Shown here one piece after another: positions 33,601 through 42,934 of a stretch of 64,000 nt of DNA. Origin of the DNA: Prorocentrum cordatum (Eukaryota; Sar; Dinophyceae; Prorocentrales; Prorocentraceae); assembly GCA_963575745.1 (NCBI GenBank), contig CAUYUJ010018872.1:100001-164000 (forward strand), written 5' to 3'. Both the position numbers and the translations under genes were made by a program. The notes under the pieces are model-generated. The model was given only the letters and a program-made list of their open reading frames with translations, made no database searches and was not told where the DNA came from. Each line of letters opens with the position of its first letter. Positions within the stretch are counted from its first letter, which is position 1.

Positions 33601-35646
33601 GTCTCGGAGACATTCAAGGGATCCAGCAAGGCGGTGCGCCTGGAGCTCGCCAGTGGCATCATCACCACGTGCCGCGAGCTACAGGCGAGGAAGCTCAAGG
33701 TTGCGGACAAATCGGTCGTGGTCTGCAGCCTCATGAGTGACGCGCGTGCTGTTGCCCGCTTAGTCCGACGTGCTGGATTTACGATTCGGCCAGTGTCCCA
33801 AGCCACCTACCTCGGCATCGATTTTGGGTGCGGCAGGAGGGCGAGGGCCACCAGGGTGCAGCGTGAAGCGAAGCATCGCCTCATGAGCACCAAGATCCGC
33901 AGGTTCACCAGAGCCACCCGCCAGTACAGCGCCATGACCAAGCTCCAGCGCCAGGGAGGGCTCCCCGCGGGCGTCTACGGCCACCAGGTCCACGGGCTCT
34001 TCGGCGAGCAGTTGACCAGGTGCAGGCGACGCTTGGCTCAGACATGCGCCTCATCGGCGCGCGGACGATGCCTCACCACGGTCCTGGCCCTGCGGGCCCC
34101 AGGCGCTGACCCAGCAGTGCTCTACCCCGTGCAGACGGTGGACACTTGGCTCAAGATCTGGAGGGACTGCCCAGACATCCGAGCAGGTGTTCGCAAGGCT
34201 TGGCCGATCATTTTGAAGCAGATGCAAGCTGTACCCGTCCCGGCACAGGTACGGCAGATCCGAGGCCCGACGGGGGCCATCATGCACTCGCTGCTCAGAC
34301 TAGGCTGGACCCCACATGATCCGTCCACGTGGTCCTACCAAACAGGCCCCGACAGCAGCGAGGAGTGGCAGTTTCCTGATAGCATCTACACAGGCAACGC
34401 GCATGTGGATAGACACGATCACCTGCTAGCAGATATTCGTAAGTTTTGCGAAGCTCAGCTCTGGACCCAGGCAGCACGACATTTTTGCGGCGGGGGCTTG
34501 GAGCAGGGCGTCGACAACACCTCATACATCCAGCTGCTCAGGCACCTGGCGCAGGTCCCCAACGGCAGAAGGTTGTGCGAGATCATGGTGCTAGTGGCGT
34601 CAGGCGGCATCTGGAACAACGAACGGAAGAAGCAGGAGCTCAAGAACTACACGGGCACCGACAAGTGCGACCGCTGCGGCACCGAGGTGGGCACCCCTCT
34701 GCACAGGTACTGGCAGTGCTCGTGCAATGTGGACGCCAAGCCGTACACCGACTCCGATGACCTGTGCACGCAGGCCGTCACGCAGTGCAACACTGCTGAG
34801 GCCTTCTGGCTTCGAGGGCTTCTACCCGCCCCCTGGGCGGAAGTGAGCCCACCGCCTGCAGAGGACGCCTGGCAGTTCACTGGCGCCCCACACCTGGAGC
34901 CAGGACTGTTTGGCCCAGGATCGCCTTCCGACCCTGCGCTGATCTTTGGCGACGCGAGCGGAGGGCCCGACAGCCGTAGCCCCAGGCTCCGACGCGTGGG
35001 CCTGGCTATCACGTGTTTTGCCCGCCTGCAGCCCGCCATCGTTCCGCGTGGCTCGATCTTTGGGCCACTCAGCGGCATGCGGCAGGTCGTAGCCAGAGGT
35101 GAATTAAAGTGTTTGTATCTGGCCCTCTGGGCCACCACGCAGTTCCTCACCTTTGTCACTGACTTTGCAGATGTAGCCACAGGCTGGTACGAACAACGGT
35201 TTCGCCAGCCAAGAGGTGCTGACGCTGACCTTTGGGCGGCCATCGGTGACCTCATGGCCCACAGACCGTTTCACCATGTGTCAGTCCTCTTCACACATTC
35301 TCATATGACGGCCACTCAGTTGGCCAACGGGCAAGGAATACGTACGTTGATTCTTGGCAACGCTGTTGTGGACGAGCTTGCGGGCCTGGCTGCTGCACAG
35401 GCCCGCGCGCCCGAGGACCAGCGCTACCGTCTGTTGCTGCACGAGCGTCGCGCACGTTTGGTGCGCCTCCGCCTCCTTCGTGCGACTGTGGATGCACTGG
35501 CTAAGGAAAAACAGCTGGAGCGGAGTGGTGAAAGGAAAAAGCGTGGAGGCCCTCAGCCCCCCCCCCTCCGCCGCCCCCCTCCGCTGCTGCCGTTGCTGCT
35601 CTCTTGTCTCGTCATCGGCTGTCCGACTGCCGAAAGAGATGCTTGA
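30694..35646 (+). CDS. LINE ORF2: APE-type endonuclease, reverse transcriptase, zinc finger, RNase H
   Basis: Coordinates run from the first codon after the ORF1 stop. Endonuclease (about 30740-31460): Asn in ANVTAF, Glu in WAETH, GDFN with Asp at 31228, LDYVL, and a terminal His in KPHQGL where many relatives have SDH. A low-complexity acidic linker follows (about 31480-32150). Reverse transcriptase (about 32880-33850): motif A LDIATFYDS with Asp at 33319, motif B QGLRSGT, motif C WVDD with Asp-Asp at 33595-33600. A CDRCGTEVGTPLHRYWQC zinc finger begins at 34666. RNase H: FGDAS (Asp 34951), RGELK (Glu 35101), TDFAD (Asp 35161) and VVDELA (Asp 35371), a complete D-E-D-D set. The product would nick target DNA, copy the LINE RNA and remove it. 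No ATG precedes the endonuclease residues, which argues for translation as an ORF1 fusion. It ends in a Pro-rich tail after a C run, apparently out of frame. Confidence 0.9.
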   Translation, partial: LSRDQQVHTEGTTTLFYANVTAFTSKVWQYLQLNYCKYAYWAWAETHIHTESELRGWDKKAREAHLRLHHNAARPSSKSVAAEHEERANEGGEFFMAQQHLQAHVLPEAKVAAGHLREAGQASLDGFLPMVLHMAGYSIVVVVLYALPCIQMNGHNKVRFQRLGGLLKAIRLPWVVVGDFNMEPDILAASRFAQNVHGVIRTAGPEGTCANPQGRDKVLDYVLCSPEATPFLKTISAVRAVPWKPHQGLALEFRSSGLQLLTRSLVVSPRLPQAPRPSKEPTFGSKSSVSRARQGVAQQEALEARKARFSELFGDCFRSPGVPSSSEEGVGQAPPDEADESQDCWQDEEDDPWADQLNFCSDRGLSNALDTPCHPNLPDPSSEGRGSAALSQEKQHASGHVPALCSSPPNSGQPPPPSSGEDLNPDLNRSAFQFSGPEPSPLQAPESDPSPSATFQIPSELWDESRREVGFASGQDCIHSLSPSLLKSVAFRLEASHSTVVSGMYAAWISTVELSITRHHGLDLPRTRRAHGARLVEGPVRQAAHRRQVHLRDQRAQWWTQVHTIVAAIARHRQRSNGHQQLELYQVAAQKAAVDRPDGAHSALRPGLDPPWHEWIRILEGKCQINPAVLDSYVHAAKKVMQRAQRLAVLAAIHDFRSWVVEPEANGILHKSLKKGPLPPVEIVVGQQLVYHPKDLMGAKAQKYQQLWAPTAPKLQDVRELFRQIRLRASDDPLPSLHVADIGKAASRMKAKAGMGIDMVTPVDYQRLPVEGQAELLLILEAVEATLAWPAQTLAVIGKLTPKKTAGDRAIGLVSMLGRLWSLMREPTVQTWSAESARHWDAALPGNSCLQEAFLRALDEELAHAMGIKYGHGMLDIATFYDSIPWDILVAAALRLELPPVILYLELLQCAAPRCLEQDNAVPEMFDPLLSVVQGLRSGTRFAKMMTHHVMVTVTTAHPRMGARLWVDDVSETFKGSSKAVRLELASGIITTCRELQARKLKVADKSVVVCSLMSDARAVARLVRRAGFTIRPVSQATYLGIDFGCGRRARATRVQREAKHRLMSTKIRRFTRATRQYSAMTKLQRQGGLPAGVYGHQVHGLFGEQLTRCRRRLAQTCASSARGRCLTTVLALRAPGADPAVLYPVQTVDTWLKIWRDCPDIRAGVRKAWPIILKQMQAVPVPAQVRQIRGPTGAIMHSLLRLGWTPHDPSTWSYQTGPDSSEEWQFPDSIYTGNAHVDRHDHLLADIRKFCEAQLWTQAARHFCGGGLEQGVDNTSYIQLLRHLAQVPNGRRLCEIMVLVASGGIWNNERKKQELKNYTGTDKCDRCGTEVGTPLHRYWQCSCNVDAKPYTDSDDLCTQAVTQCNTAEAFWLRGLLPAPWAEVSPPPAEDAWQFTGAPHLEPGLFGPGSPSDPALIFGDASGGPDSRSPRLRRVGLAITCFARLQPAIVPRGSIFGPLSGMRQVVARGELKCLYLALWATTQFLTFVTDFADVATGWYEQRFRQPRGADADLWAAIGDLMAHRPFHHVSVLFTHSHMTATQLANGQGIRTLILGNAVVDELAGLAAAQARAPEDQRYRLLLHERRARLVRLRLLRATVDALAKEKQLERSGERKKRGGPQPPPLRRPPPLLPLLLSCLVIGCPTAERDA
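35557..35566 (+). other. poly(C)10 run at an apparent frameshift
   Basis: After this run the ORF2 frame drifts into Pro/Leu-rich text and stops at 35644-35646. The frame that carries a zinc-finger domain to 35993 is offset so that a length change of one base in this run would connect it to ORF2. This could be replication or sequencing slippage, or programmed frameshifting. Confidence 0.6.
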
Positions 35647-35993
35647 GGTGCCACGGCTCTGCGCCCTTGGACACTTTAAAGGAATGGCATGCCTCGGAGT
35701 GCCACAGCTTAGTGAATGTGAATGGTCTGATTTACTCTCCTCCAGTCGGAGGGCGGATCCACGTCGGGGGGGGCTGGCTGCATCCATCTCACCACCTCAA
35801 TGTGCACGCCTCTTTGAATTGTTGGTTCTGTGGGAAGTGTGGGGCCATTGCTGACAAGCAAGTCCGTTCGCTTGCTAAGCCTTGTACGAACAAGTTGTCA
35901 GCAACAGGCCGTGAGTACCTCAGAAGAATTCGTGAAGGGCTCCCCCCCAAGGTCCTCAGCAAGGCCGAATTGGCCCAGCGAGGCCGAGGGTAG
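35580..35993 (+). CDS. LINE ORF2 C-terminal zinc-finger domain (frame-shifted)
   Basis: Reads on from ORF2 in another frame. It contains CLRC (Cys codons 35640 and 35649) followed by H-x3-C (35688 and 35700), giving C-x2-C-x12-H-x3-C, and then CWFCGKCG. It ends at TAG 35991-35993, just before the 3' tail. Position and composition fit a nucleic-acid-binding C-terminus of the LINE enzyme. Alone it has no ATG, so it is most likely part of ORF2 displaced by the C-run indel. Confidence 0.6.
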   Translation, partial: SAAAVAALLSRHRLSDCRKRCLRCHGSAPLDTLKEWHASECHSLVNVNGLIYSPPVGGRIHVGGGWLHPSHHLNVHASLNCWFCGKCGAIADKQVRSLAKPCTNKLSATGREYLRRIREGLPPKVLSKAELAQRGRG

Positions 35994-36020
35994 CATTGTA
36001 TGGATTGGCATCGCCAGTGG

Positions 36021-36046
36021 TTCCTATTCCTATTCCTATTCCTATA
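36021..36046 (+). repeat. (TTCCTA)n 3' tail of the LINE
   Basis: Four TTCCTA units plus TA directly before the right target-site duplication. A microsatellite tail instead of poly(A) marks the 3' end of the reverse transcript. Confidence 0.88.
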
Positions 36047-36062
36047 CTCCTGCTTATCCTCC
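36047..36062 (+). repeat. target-site duplication, right copy
   Basis: CTCCTGCTTATCCTCC, identical to 29433-29448. Confidence 0.88.
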
Positions 36063-36140
36063 GCGTCATGGACCTCCTCCTCCCCCTCCTTTTCCTGCGC
36101 CTCCTCCTCCTCCTATTCCTCCTCCCTCAGTCCTGTCCTC
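36063..36140 (+). repeat. pyrimidine tract, right part of the LINE target site
   Basis: CCTCCTCC-rich continuation of the tract interrupted by the LINE. Confidence 0.8.
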
Positions 36141-36329
36141 TCTTGTCGCCGCCGCGGCCGCGACGACGATGAGACACGCCGAGCCCATCGATGAAAAAGG
36201 GTGGCGTTGACCAGCGGTGATGCTGCCGACGGCAACGATGTTCCTGATGATGTTCCAGTGCGCGCCCAAACGGAATCGGTTGCCATTGCCGTCGCGCACG
36301 ACCCCAGAACAGAAACGGCCTCTGCCCGC

Positions 36330-39300
36330 TCAGTCGATATTACTCTTGTTGGTGAGCCCCCGCACCTTCTTTTTCGGGCCAGCATCCGGCACATCCGCCA
36401 CCGTCGCAGCAGTCGTAGCCGAACTCCCCTCGGAGCGCAAGTCGACGACGTCGATGCCGCTGACGCTGGAGCTCGCGGCACCGCTCGGGGAAGGCTGATC
36501 CGCGCCGAGGGCCTCGACCACTTTGGCCTGCGTGGTCAGCGGCAGGCTCGACGCTGAAACCTTCCACTTCTGCTCAGCGCGCGCCACTTGCTGGGGGACC
36601 TTGGTCTTCAGGACGTCGGGCTTCTCCTCCCGATACCTCACGAAACACGATGCCAGCAAGCACGTAGAGATAGATGTCGCCAGCGCCTTCGCCTCGCTGT
36701 CGAGCTCCGCCAAGGTAGTCGCAAACTTAACCATCTTCTGGTATGTCTCGTCGTTCTCGCCCAGGAATTTCATGTGCGCCTTTGCCTTCGTGGCGATGTT
36801 CGTCCACACGCTGATCTTCGGCAGAAGCGCATCAACGCCGCTCATCAAGAACCGTTGCTCCTTGGCCCCCTCTCCAGCCACCCACATGCACTTAGTAAAA
36901 TCCCACGTGCTGACCGACTCCAGGACGACCTTGAACTCTGCGTGGAATGTCCGTGATGGCCTTCGCCTGGCTGACCGTCGAGTTCGCCGACGCGTCGTAG
37001 TGCGTGAGGACGCCCATCGCCATCTTCAGCCATTTGAACATCGTGATGCCTTGGTCGTACACGGTGCCGTGGGGATCATCAGGTGCGGCTTCGGGCGCTT
37101 GCTGACGTTCGCGAGGGTTCGCGATGTCACCCATGATAACGTTGTGGTCGGAATGGCGCAGACAATGATCCGCAAGAGTCAGAATGCAATTCGCCATCTC
37201 GTTGCCCTGGTCCACGTCCTGTATCATATCTGGAGGGGGCTGACTATCTGTCCGCGCGCTCGCATACGACAAGTTGCCAAGCAAGCAAATATCGTTCAAG
37301 AGGCGCTGGTCATCTGCAACGTCCAGCCACTTGTTGATGCCGTTGGCCCAATCGACGTTAGACTCTTCCTTAATGGAGTCCAGCACGTCCTGCGCGGTCT
37401 TCCTCAAGCGCGTCACGGCGTCGGCGTCGGCGCACTCATTGCCGGCGCCCTGACTGTCCTCGTTGTGTTGCTCCATGACGTCCCAGGCTCGCCTCAAGTG
37501 GTTGCTGCGCTGACCTGGCACCCGCACCAAAGCCCTGACCCTGGCCGAGACCATCGCCGGATTATCAACAATGCTGACGTTCGCGGCCTTGATTCCTGGG
37601 CCGAATACGTTGGAACCTCCAAGCGTTTCCAGCACACGTGCAGCGGCAATTGTGAACGCAATGTCCACGGCGACTTGCCAACACCACTTTTCCCCCACGA
37701 GCCAATCTGACTCGAGTGACTTGAAGTCAAAGTTGCGAGGCAAGTCTGTCCCAAAGATCTCCTCGATTACCTTGGCAACGTGGATGATGGTGGACTCGTC
37801 TGGCTGGCGCCAAAGTTTCTCGAGGAATACCAACGTCAGCGTCCGCTGCGCCTTCTCAACACCTGGACAAAACCCAACCAGATTGAAGCCCACGGTCTCG
37901 GTGGGCACGCTCTTCTTGCACTGGATGGACTTCAGGAACGCGTTCAGGTGAAGAGAGTGCTGTTCCCGCGTCCCAATGGACTTATCTGCCACGTGCTGCA
38001 TTGTCGACGTGAAGATGTTGATTATGAGATCGCCACCTGCGTCTTTGAACACCATCTCAATGACGGAGAACTCGCACCCGACAAGCTTGCCAAAGACTAA
38101 GTTAGCGAAGTCGCCTCGGAGACCGTCCAGAACGCGATGACGTGACTACAAGAAGTCGGCACGATCCGACAGCTGCAGCGATAAGTTCTGGCACTTGTCG
38201 GGATATATCAGAGCGCCGCACCTCCGCGCCATGGTCTGTAGCCTGCCTATGACGGTCTGGAAAGCTCGTTTAGTAGGGCGCTGGTTCCAGTGCTCCGCCA
38301 GGTTGAAGTCGTCAATGTAGGCGGTCGTCAGCTCGCCTGCAGTATGGATCAGCGAGGCCTCATCATTACCACGGTGGCGGCTGCCATCCGTCGACTTCTT
38401 GGCTATGGGGACCTCGTCGTCGCCCTCCCGATCGGTGCCGCCTGCCGCGCTGCTGCGCTCAGCGTCGAAGCTGCCTCGCATCCTGCCCCGCGGCTGGTCG
38501 GCTTCAGCGACGTCCGTCGCAATGGATGCAGCATCGGAGCCGTCGTCGAGCCGCCTCTGCGCCAAGCTCCGCAAGCCGCCGGTGCACTCGGAGCGCGGCG
38601 TGGACGGCTGCACAGCCCTCGCTGCAGCCTGGGAGGAGGGCGGCGGGAGAGCAGGGAGATGAATGAGTGTGGCGCACAGCAGGCCCCTGCCGCGCTTCGA
38701 CCGAGATCTTGCGATGCGCGACGGTGCTTCCGCTCGGTCTCCGTCGGGCGTCGCTAAATCGCAGTCGAGTCGAGGCAGGGCCTGCTCGCGGAGGGCGGGA
38801 TGGGGCCGTTGCGATGACCGACGGCCTGCGCACCCGCAGAAGCGCGCGCGCCGCCCCCTCCCGCAAAGTAGCGCGGGGCGTCGGGCCGAGCTTGCAGGCC
38901 GCAGAGATCCTCGTGGTGGTCCTTCATGCTGGCCTCGTCATTGTGAACCCTGGACTTGCGCTGCTCCGCCGACGTCTTGCAACCGCGCCTAAAGCGTTTC
39001 ACGCCCTTGTGCTCGTCAGGGACCTCAACGCCAATCTCTCCATCGTCATCTTCGGCAACACGGTAGTGCGAATGCTTCGCCTCGATGTGCCGCGCGACTT
39101 CGTCCACCGAGTTGACGCCCTTCTTGAACGGGAGCTTGTGGTCCACCACGAAGTCCCATAGAGGAATCCAGCTGCCTTCAACGTAGTACTGATCGAACTT
39201 GCTCTTGACATCGGTAACCTTGAGCGTGTACTTCGACAAATCGACCTTCTCCTTGTCGCCCTTCGCGTGCTTCTCGAGGCCACCGACCTTGCGCTTCCGC

Positions 39301-39642
39301 AACTCAACCCACTTGACTTCCAGGTCGGCGTTCTGACTCTTCTTCTCGTTCAGTTCGGCCTGGGAGACGCCATCAAAAATGCCCCATCCGCACGTCCGAG
39401 CACGGGTAGCATTCGTTGCCGCACAACCTGTAGCCACCAGCCGATGATTTGTCACGGCTCGTCTTGGTCCACGCAAAGAAAGCTGGCTCGTTCACGGCGT
39501 CCCTGTCGAGCTCGTGGGTCGTCTGCTCGCAGCTCAGGCACTGTTTCGGCGGCAAGTGCTTCCATTTATTGAAGATCCTCTTCCCATTGGTCATGGCGGC
39601 GCCCCCCGCCGTGTTCTGCTGCCTGGAAGCCCCTGGAGCCAT
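36330..39642 (-). pseudogene. broken protein gene 1, unrecognised family with Cys-rich N-terminus
   Basis: The minus strand carries about 1,000 codons of ordinary-looking protein in consecutive pieces. 39642-39373: the N-terminus with CLSC and, about 40 residues later, C-x4-CYPC, likely a zinc-binding module. It then shifts frame near 39385 into 39476-38754, a Lys/Glu-rich region. A 140-bp unclear stretch follows, then 38613-38149 (ends ADFL), an in-frame TAG at 38146-38148, and 38145-36944 continuing in the same frame (contains GGDLIINIFTSTMQHV and DHNVIMGD). A one-base shift near 36945 leads into 36887-36330, ending with an acidic, Ser/Ala-rich tail with PKKK. A second ATG at about 39597 has a better context (GCCGCCATGA). 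Two frameshifts and one stop in 3.3 kb indicate a dead copy. I cannot name the family. Confidence 0.55.
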
Positions 39643-40622
39643 GCCCGAGAACTGACGCGGTCAGTCGGGCACAGGCCGCAGGCCAATGGATGGCCTGCCT
39701 GCCAAAACGAACCGAGATGAGCGGCTGCAGACAGGACAGAATGGCATGATGGGGGCGCGCCCCCCCCCCCTCCAGCGGCGCGTCGAGGAGGGCGGCGAAC
39801 CGCGGGGGGGAGTCTTGGACAGAAGGGGTGCCCCCTGAGCCCGCGGAGAATTTCTCTGAAACCCAACCGGTGGGGGGTCGCCAGAAACGCCCCGTACCTC
39901 GCAGAACCCCTGCCGCACTTCGCCGCCCCCCTGTCGGCGCGCGGCCGAATGCCCGTGGCGCTCGGACTGCCTTGCGACGTCGGACGGCTTAGAAGAAGCC
40001 GAGCCCCTGGAGGCCGTCTTTTTTGCTTATGTATAAAAAAGCCGAGCCCCTGGAGCCCCTATTCGCTGAAGTCAGTCTTGCGAGCGCGGCGCCTTCCTTT
40101 ATCTCAACCTGCCCCGAGAACGACCAAGACACCGTGCGTGCTGATCTCCCTGGGGCTCGGTTTGCTGTCAACGTCTTCTTTTCGAGTCTCGGGGCTGAGC
40201 TTTCAGAGCCCCCCCCTGCGAGGGCCAACGCGGCCCGCGCCAGCCCCCCCGTGATCTCCCACTCCGCTCGAGAGCGAGCCGGGGACACTGAACTGCTGTC
40301 TTGTAGGGCGTCAGTGCGGAGGGGGTGGGGCCTGAACTGCTGTCTTGCAGGGCGTAAGTGCGCTTGCAAACCCGCGCCAAATCTCAGCGACTGCACGGGT
40401 GGCGCATCGCCGAGGCGGCGCGCTTTGACGTGATTCCCCCCCCCCCCCCCTCCTGCCCTGAAGTTCTGGCCCGCCCCCATCCTCGTGACGAAAGCGGCGA
40501 CTGGGGCATCCAGCGAGGAGACGACGGCGACGGAGAACGACAATACCAATGAAATTAAGGAGACGCGCTTGCACCGCTCCACAGGCGCGCGGCTCACCAG
40601 CGCAGCCCCCTGCCCCCGCGCA
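39643..40622. other. gene-free stretch with two short duplications
   Basis: AGCCGAGCCCCTGGAG occurs at about 39996 and 40041. TGAACTGCTGTCTTGTAGGG is repeated with one change near 40290 and 40332. A C run lies at 40437-40450. No gene. Confidence 0.5.
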
Positions 40623-40960
40623 AATTCACATGTGGGTGTCTGTGTTTGTCTACGTGTTTTATTGGGGTGTCTGTGTATTTGTCTGCGGGTGTCTGTGTGT
40701 GCCTGTGTGTGCCTGTGCTTCTCTGTGTGTGTCTCTGTGTGCCTCTGCGTGCCTGTGTGTGTGTGTCTCTGGGTGTCTCTGTGTGTCTCTGTCGGTCTCC
40801 GTGCGTCTCTGTGTCTTTCCGTCTGTCTCTGTGTGTCTGTGTGTGCCGTTCTGTCCCTCTGTGTGTCTGTGTGTCTGTGCCTCTGTGAGTTTCTCGGTGT
40901 TTCTCTGTGCGTCTTTCTGTGCGCGCGCGTGTCTGCGTGCGCCTGTGCGCCTATGTTCCC
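40623..40960 (+). repeat. TGTGTGTC-type minisatellite
   Basis: Irregular CTGTGTGTCT and CTGTGTGTGCCTG units over about 340 bp. Open frames rich in Cys/Val/Leu are artefacts. Confidence 0.9.
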
Positions 40961-40964
40961 GGGG

Positions 40965-41580
40965 CCTCCCCTTGGGAAGAGGCTCTGACCCAAGGGGGGG
41001 TCGCGCTCGAATTTCAGAGAGTGCTCTGGGAGGCCCCAGCCACGCCAGAAATTGAGCACGACCCCCCCCTGACCCAGAAATGGAGCGCGACCTCCCCATT
41101 GGGAGGGGGCTCTGCCCCAAGGGGGGGTCGCATTCAAACGTCGGCAGGGGCTCTGAAAGGCCCCAGCCCCAGAAATTGAATGCGCTTCCCCTTGGGAGGA
41201 GGCTCTGGCCTAAGGGGAGGTCGCACTCAAATTTCAGAGAGTGCTCTGGGGGGCCCCAGCCACGCCAGAAATTGCGCGTGACCTCCCCTTGGGAGGAGGC
41301 TCTGACCCAAGGGGAGGTCGCGTTCAGATGTCGGCAGGGGCTCTGAAAGGCCCCAGCCCCAGAAATTGAGCGCGACCTCCCTTTGGGAAGGGGGCTCTGG
41401 CCCAAGGGGAGGTCGCACTCAAATTTCAGAGTGCTCTGGGAGGCCCCATCCAGGCCAGAAATTGCACGCGACCTCCCCTTCGGAGGAGGCTCCGACCCAA
41501 GGGGGGGGGGGGGGGGGGGGGGGGGGAGGGGGGTCGCGTTCAAATTTTAGAGAGTGCTCTGGGAGGCCCCAGCCACGGAG
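40965..41580. repeat. about 100-bp tandem array of two alternating unit types with internal hairpins
   Basis: GAGGTCGC-type joints lie near 41000, 41119, 41218, 41315, 41408 and 41530. Units alternate between type A (CAAATTTCAGAGAGTGCTCT) and type B (CAGATGTCGGCAGGGGCTCT) until the last, truncated part. Each joint carries inverted arms such as ACCTCCCCTTGGG (41281-41293) and CCCAAGGGGAGGT (41306-41318). A G run lies at 41500-41526. Confidence 0.85.
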
Positions 41581-42243
41581 AGCGCGCGCGGTCGGCCACG
41601 CGGGGCCACTTGGCGGCCCACGTGGTCTACAAATTGTTCAAAATGGTTCAGGTGCCATTTTGAGCGAATGGTTTTTGAGCGAATTGTTCCTTCAGCTCCA
41701 CTTGGGGGTGGGTGTTTGGGGGTCTTAAGAGACATGTTATACATGTGTCGTGATATGCTATGCCTCGCGCGCCGCAAAACGCGACAGCGAACGTGTAATC
41801 ACTACCGCGGGCGCGCGGGCCCATCCGCTATGAACGCTGCAAGGCAATGCAACGCAGCGGCTAAGCTACACAATGCGATGCAACACACTGGCAGCAAATA
41901 TTGCACACTACCTTCACGGGGCAAGTCGGGGCCCTCACCAAACGGGGATGGCCTCAGAATGCGCCAGGGCGCGGTTAACAAATCCTCTGGTGCGCCGAAA
42001 GCACATATCTACAACGCGCGCGTGCGAAAGGCGCCCGAGACCGATGCCCCTCGACAGCTGGCAACGGAACTCCAGCCCCCCCACCCCCTCATCCTCCCCA
42101 TCCTCCCTCTTCATCCCCCCCGCCCCCTCGTGCTCCTCATCCCCCCTTCGCAGCCTGCGCTGACAGCGCGTATCCTCCGAGCTCTCGCGCGTTCGCTGCG
42201 CCGCGGCCCGAGCGACGCAGCCGCGCGCGCAAGAGTGCGAGGA
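41581..42243. other. gene-free stretch
   Basis: Short direct repeat GAGCGAATGGTTTTTGAGCGAATTG at about 41663-41688. Otherwise no feature seen. Confidence 0.4.
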
Positions 42244-42249
42244 TGTTAA

Positions 42250-42470
42250 TTTTAGAATCAGGGGGGATGCGAGCTATGCGCTCGTAGGGAAGGTACCGAA
42301 GGTCTTTCAGTGCCAACCCCTGCTTCATTCTGAATTGTAACCTAAAGGCAGACTTGGCAATGCGGGCCCCGTCGCAGAACACGCAACGGGATCTGTCCGA
42401 AGCAGCGTAACCGTAGCCCTTCAAGCCCACCTGGTCGACCGCGAGGATTGGCGGCCCGTCCTGGGACAGG
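42250..42470 (-). pseudogene. zinc-finger remnant resembling a PARP-type finger
   Basis: The minus strand reads GYGYAASDRSRCVFCDGARI followed by AKSAFRLQFRM and LRYLPYERIARIPPDS. The run YA-x-S-x-RS-x-C-x2-C, then I-x-K-x3-R, is the pattern of the first half of PARP-type zinc fingers, but the His-x2-Cys half is missing. It is probably a fragment of a larger gene or element. There is no start, and flanking sequence is low complexity. Confidence 0.35.
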
Positions 42471-42669
42471 GTCGCGCGCCAGCCCCCCAGGTCACAGCCG
42501 CCCCCCCCCCCCCAGGTTCGGGAGGCACTGTCACGATATCCCCCAATCATCCCCGATCGGGCCACGAGAGAATCCCTCAGGGCGCGGTTTCAAACTCACC
42601 CACAACCATAAATGACTACCCAGGGACGTACCCAACCCATTCGCACCAGCTTGCATCATCAAATGGCTG
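42471..42669. other. spacer
   Basis: C run at 42501-42513. No feature otherwise. Confidence 0.35.
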
Positions 42670-42930
42670 TTCAACATGATGGACCCACGAACCCGGAAAA
42701 GGATATAGACATGCGCGGCGTGGTCACGTTTTCACGATACCCAACTGGGCGACACCTCGCGAAACATCCCACGAGACACCCCGCGAAACATCCCACGAGA
42801 CACCGCGCGACACATTCCACGAGACACCTCGCGAAACATTCCACGAGACACCCCGTGAAACATTCCGCGAGATACCCTGCGAACAGGCAGCCACTCAACC
42901 AGACACCCACGAAACATCCCACGGGGGTGC
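42670..42930 (+). repeat. duplicated block A with 24-bp tandem repeat
   Basis: Starts ATGATGGACCCACGAACCC, continues to GGTCACGTTTTCACGATACC, then 24-bp units GAAACATCCCACGAGACACC at 42761, 42785, 42809, 42833 and 42857. The whole block recurs at 44166-44352 with few changes. Confidence 0.9.
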
Positions 42931-42934
42931 GACT

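Larger units (their letters stand above)
29449..36046 (+). mobile_element. full-length non-LTR retrotransposon (LINE), about 6.6 kb
   Basis: Bounded by identical 16-bp flanks (29433-29448 and 36047-36062). It has a 156-bp 5' leader, ORF1 (29605-30693), a same-frame ORF2 (30694-35646), a C-terminal zinc-finger segment in a shifted frame (to 35993) and a short 3' region ending in four TTCCTA units plus TA (36021-36046). There are no terminal repeats, as expected for target-primed reverse transcription. The long intact ORF2 and identical flanks suggest a relatively young insertion. Codons end mainly in G or C. The family resembles multicopy dinoflagellate LINEs with an APE-type endonuclease and a C-terminal RNase H; that assignment is from recognition, not from a search. 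Confidence 0.9.
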
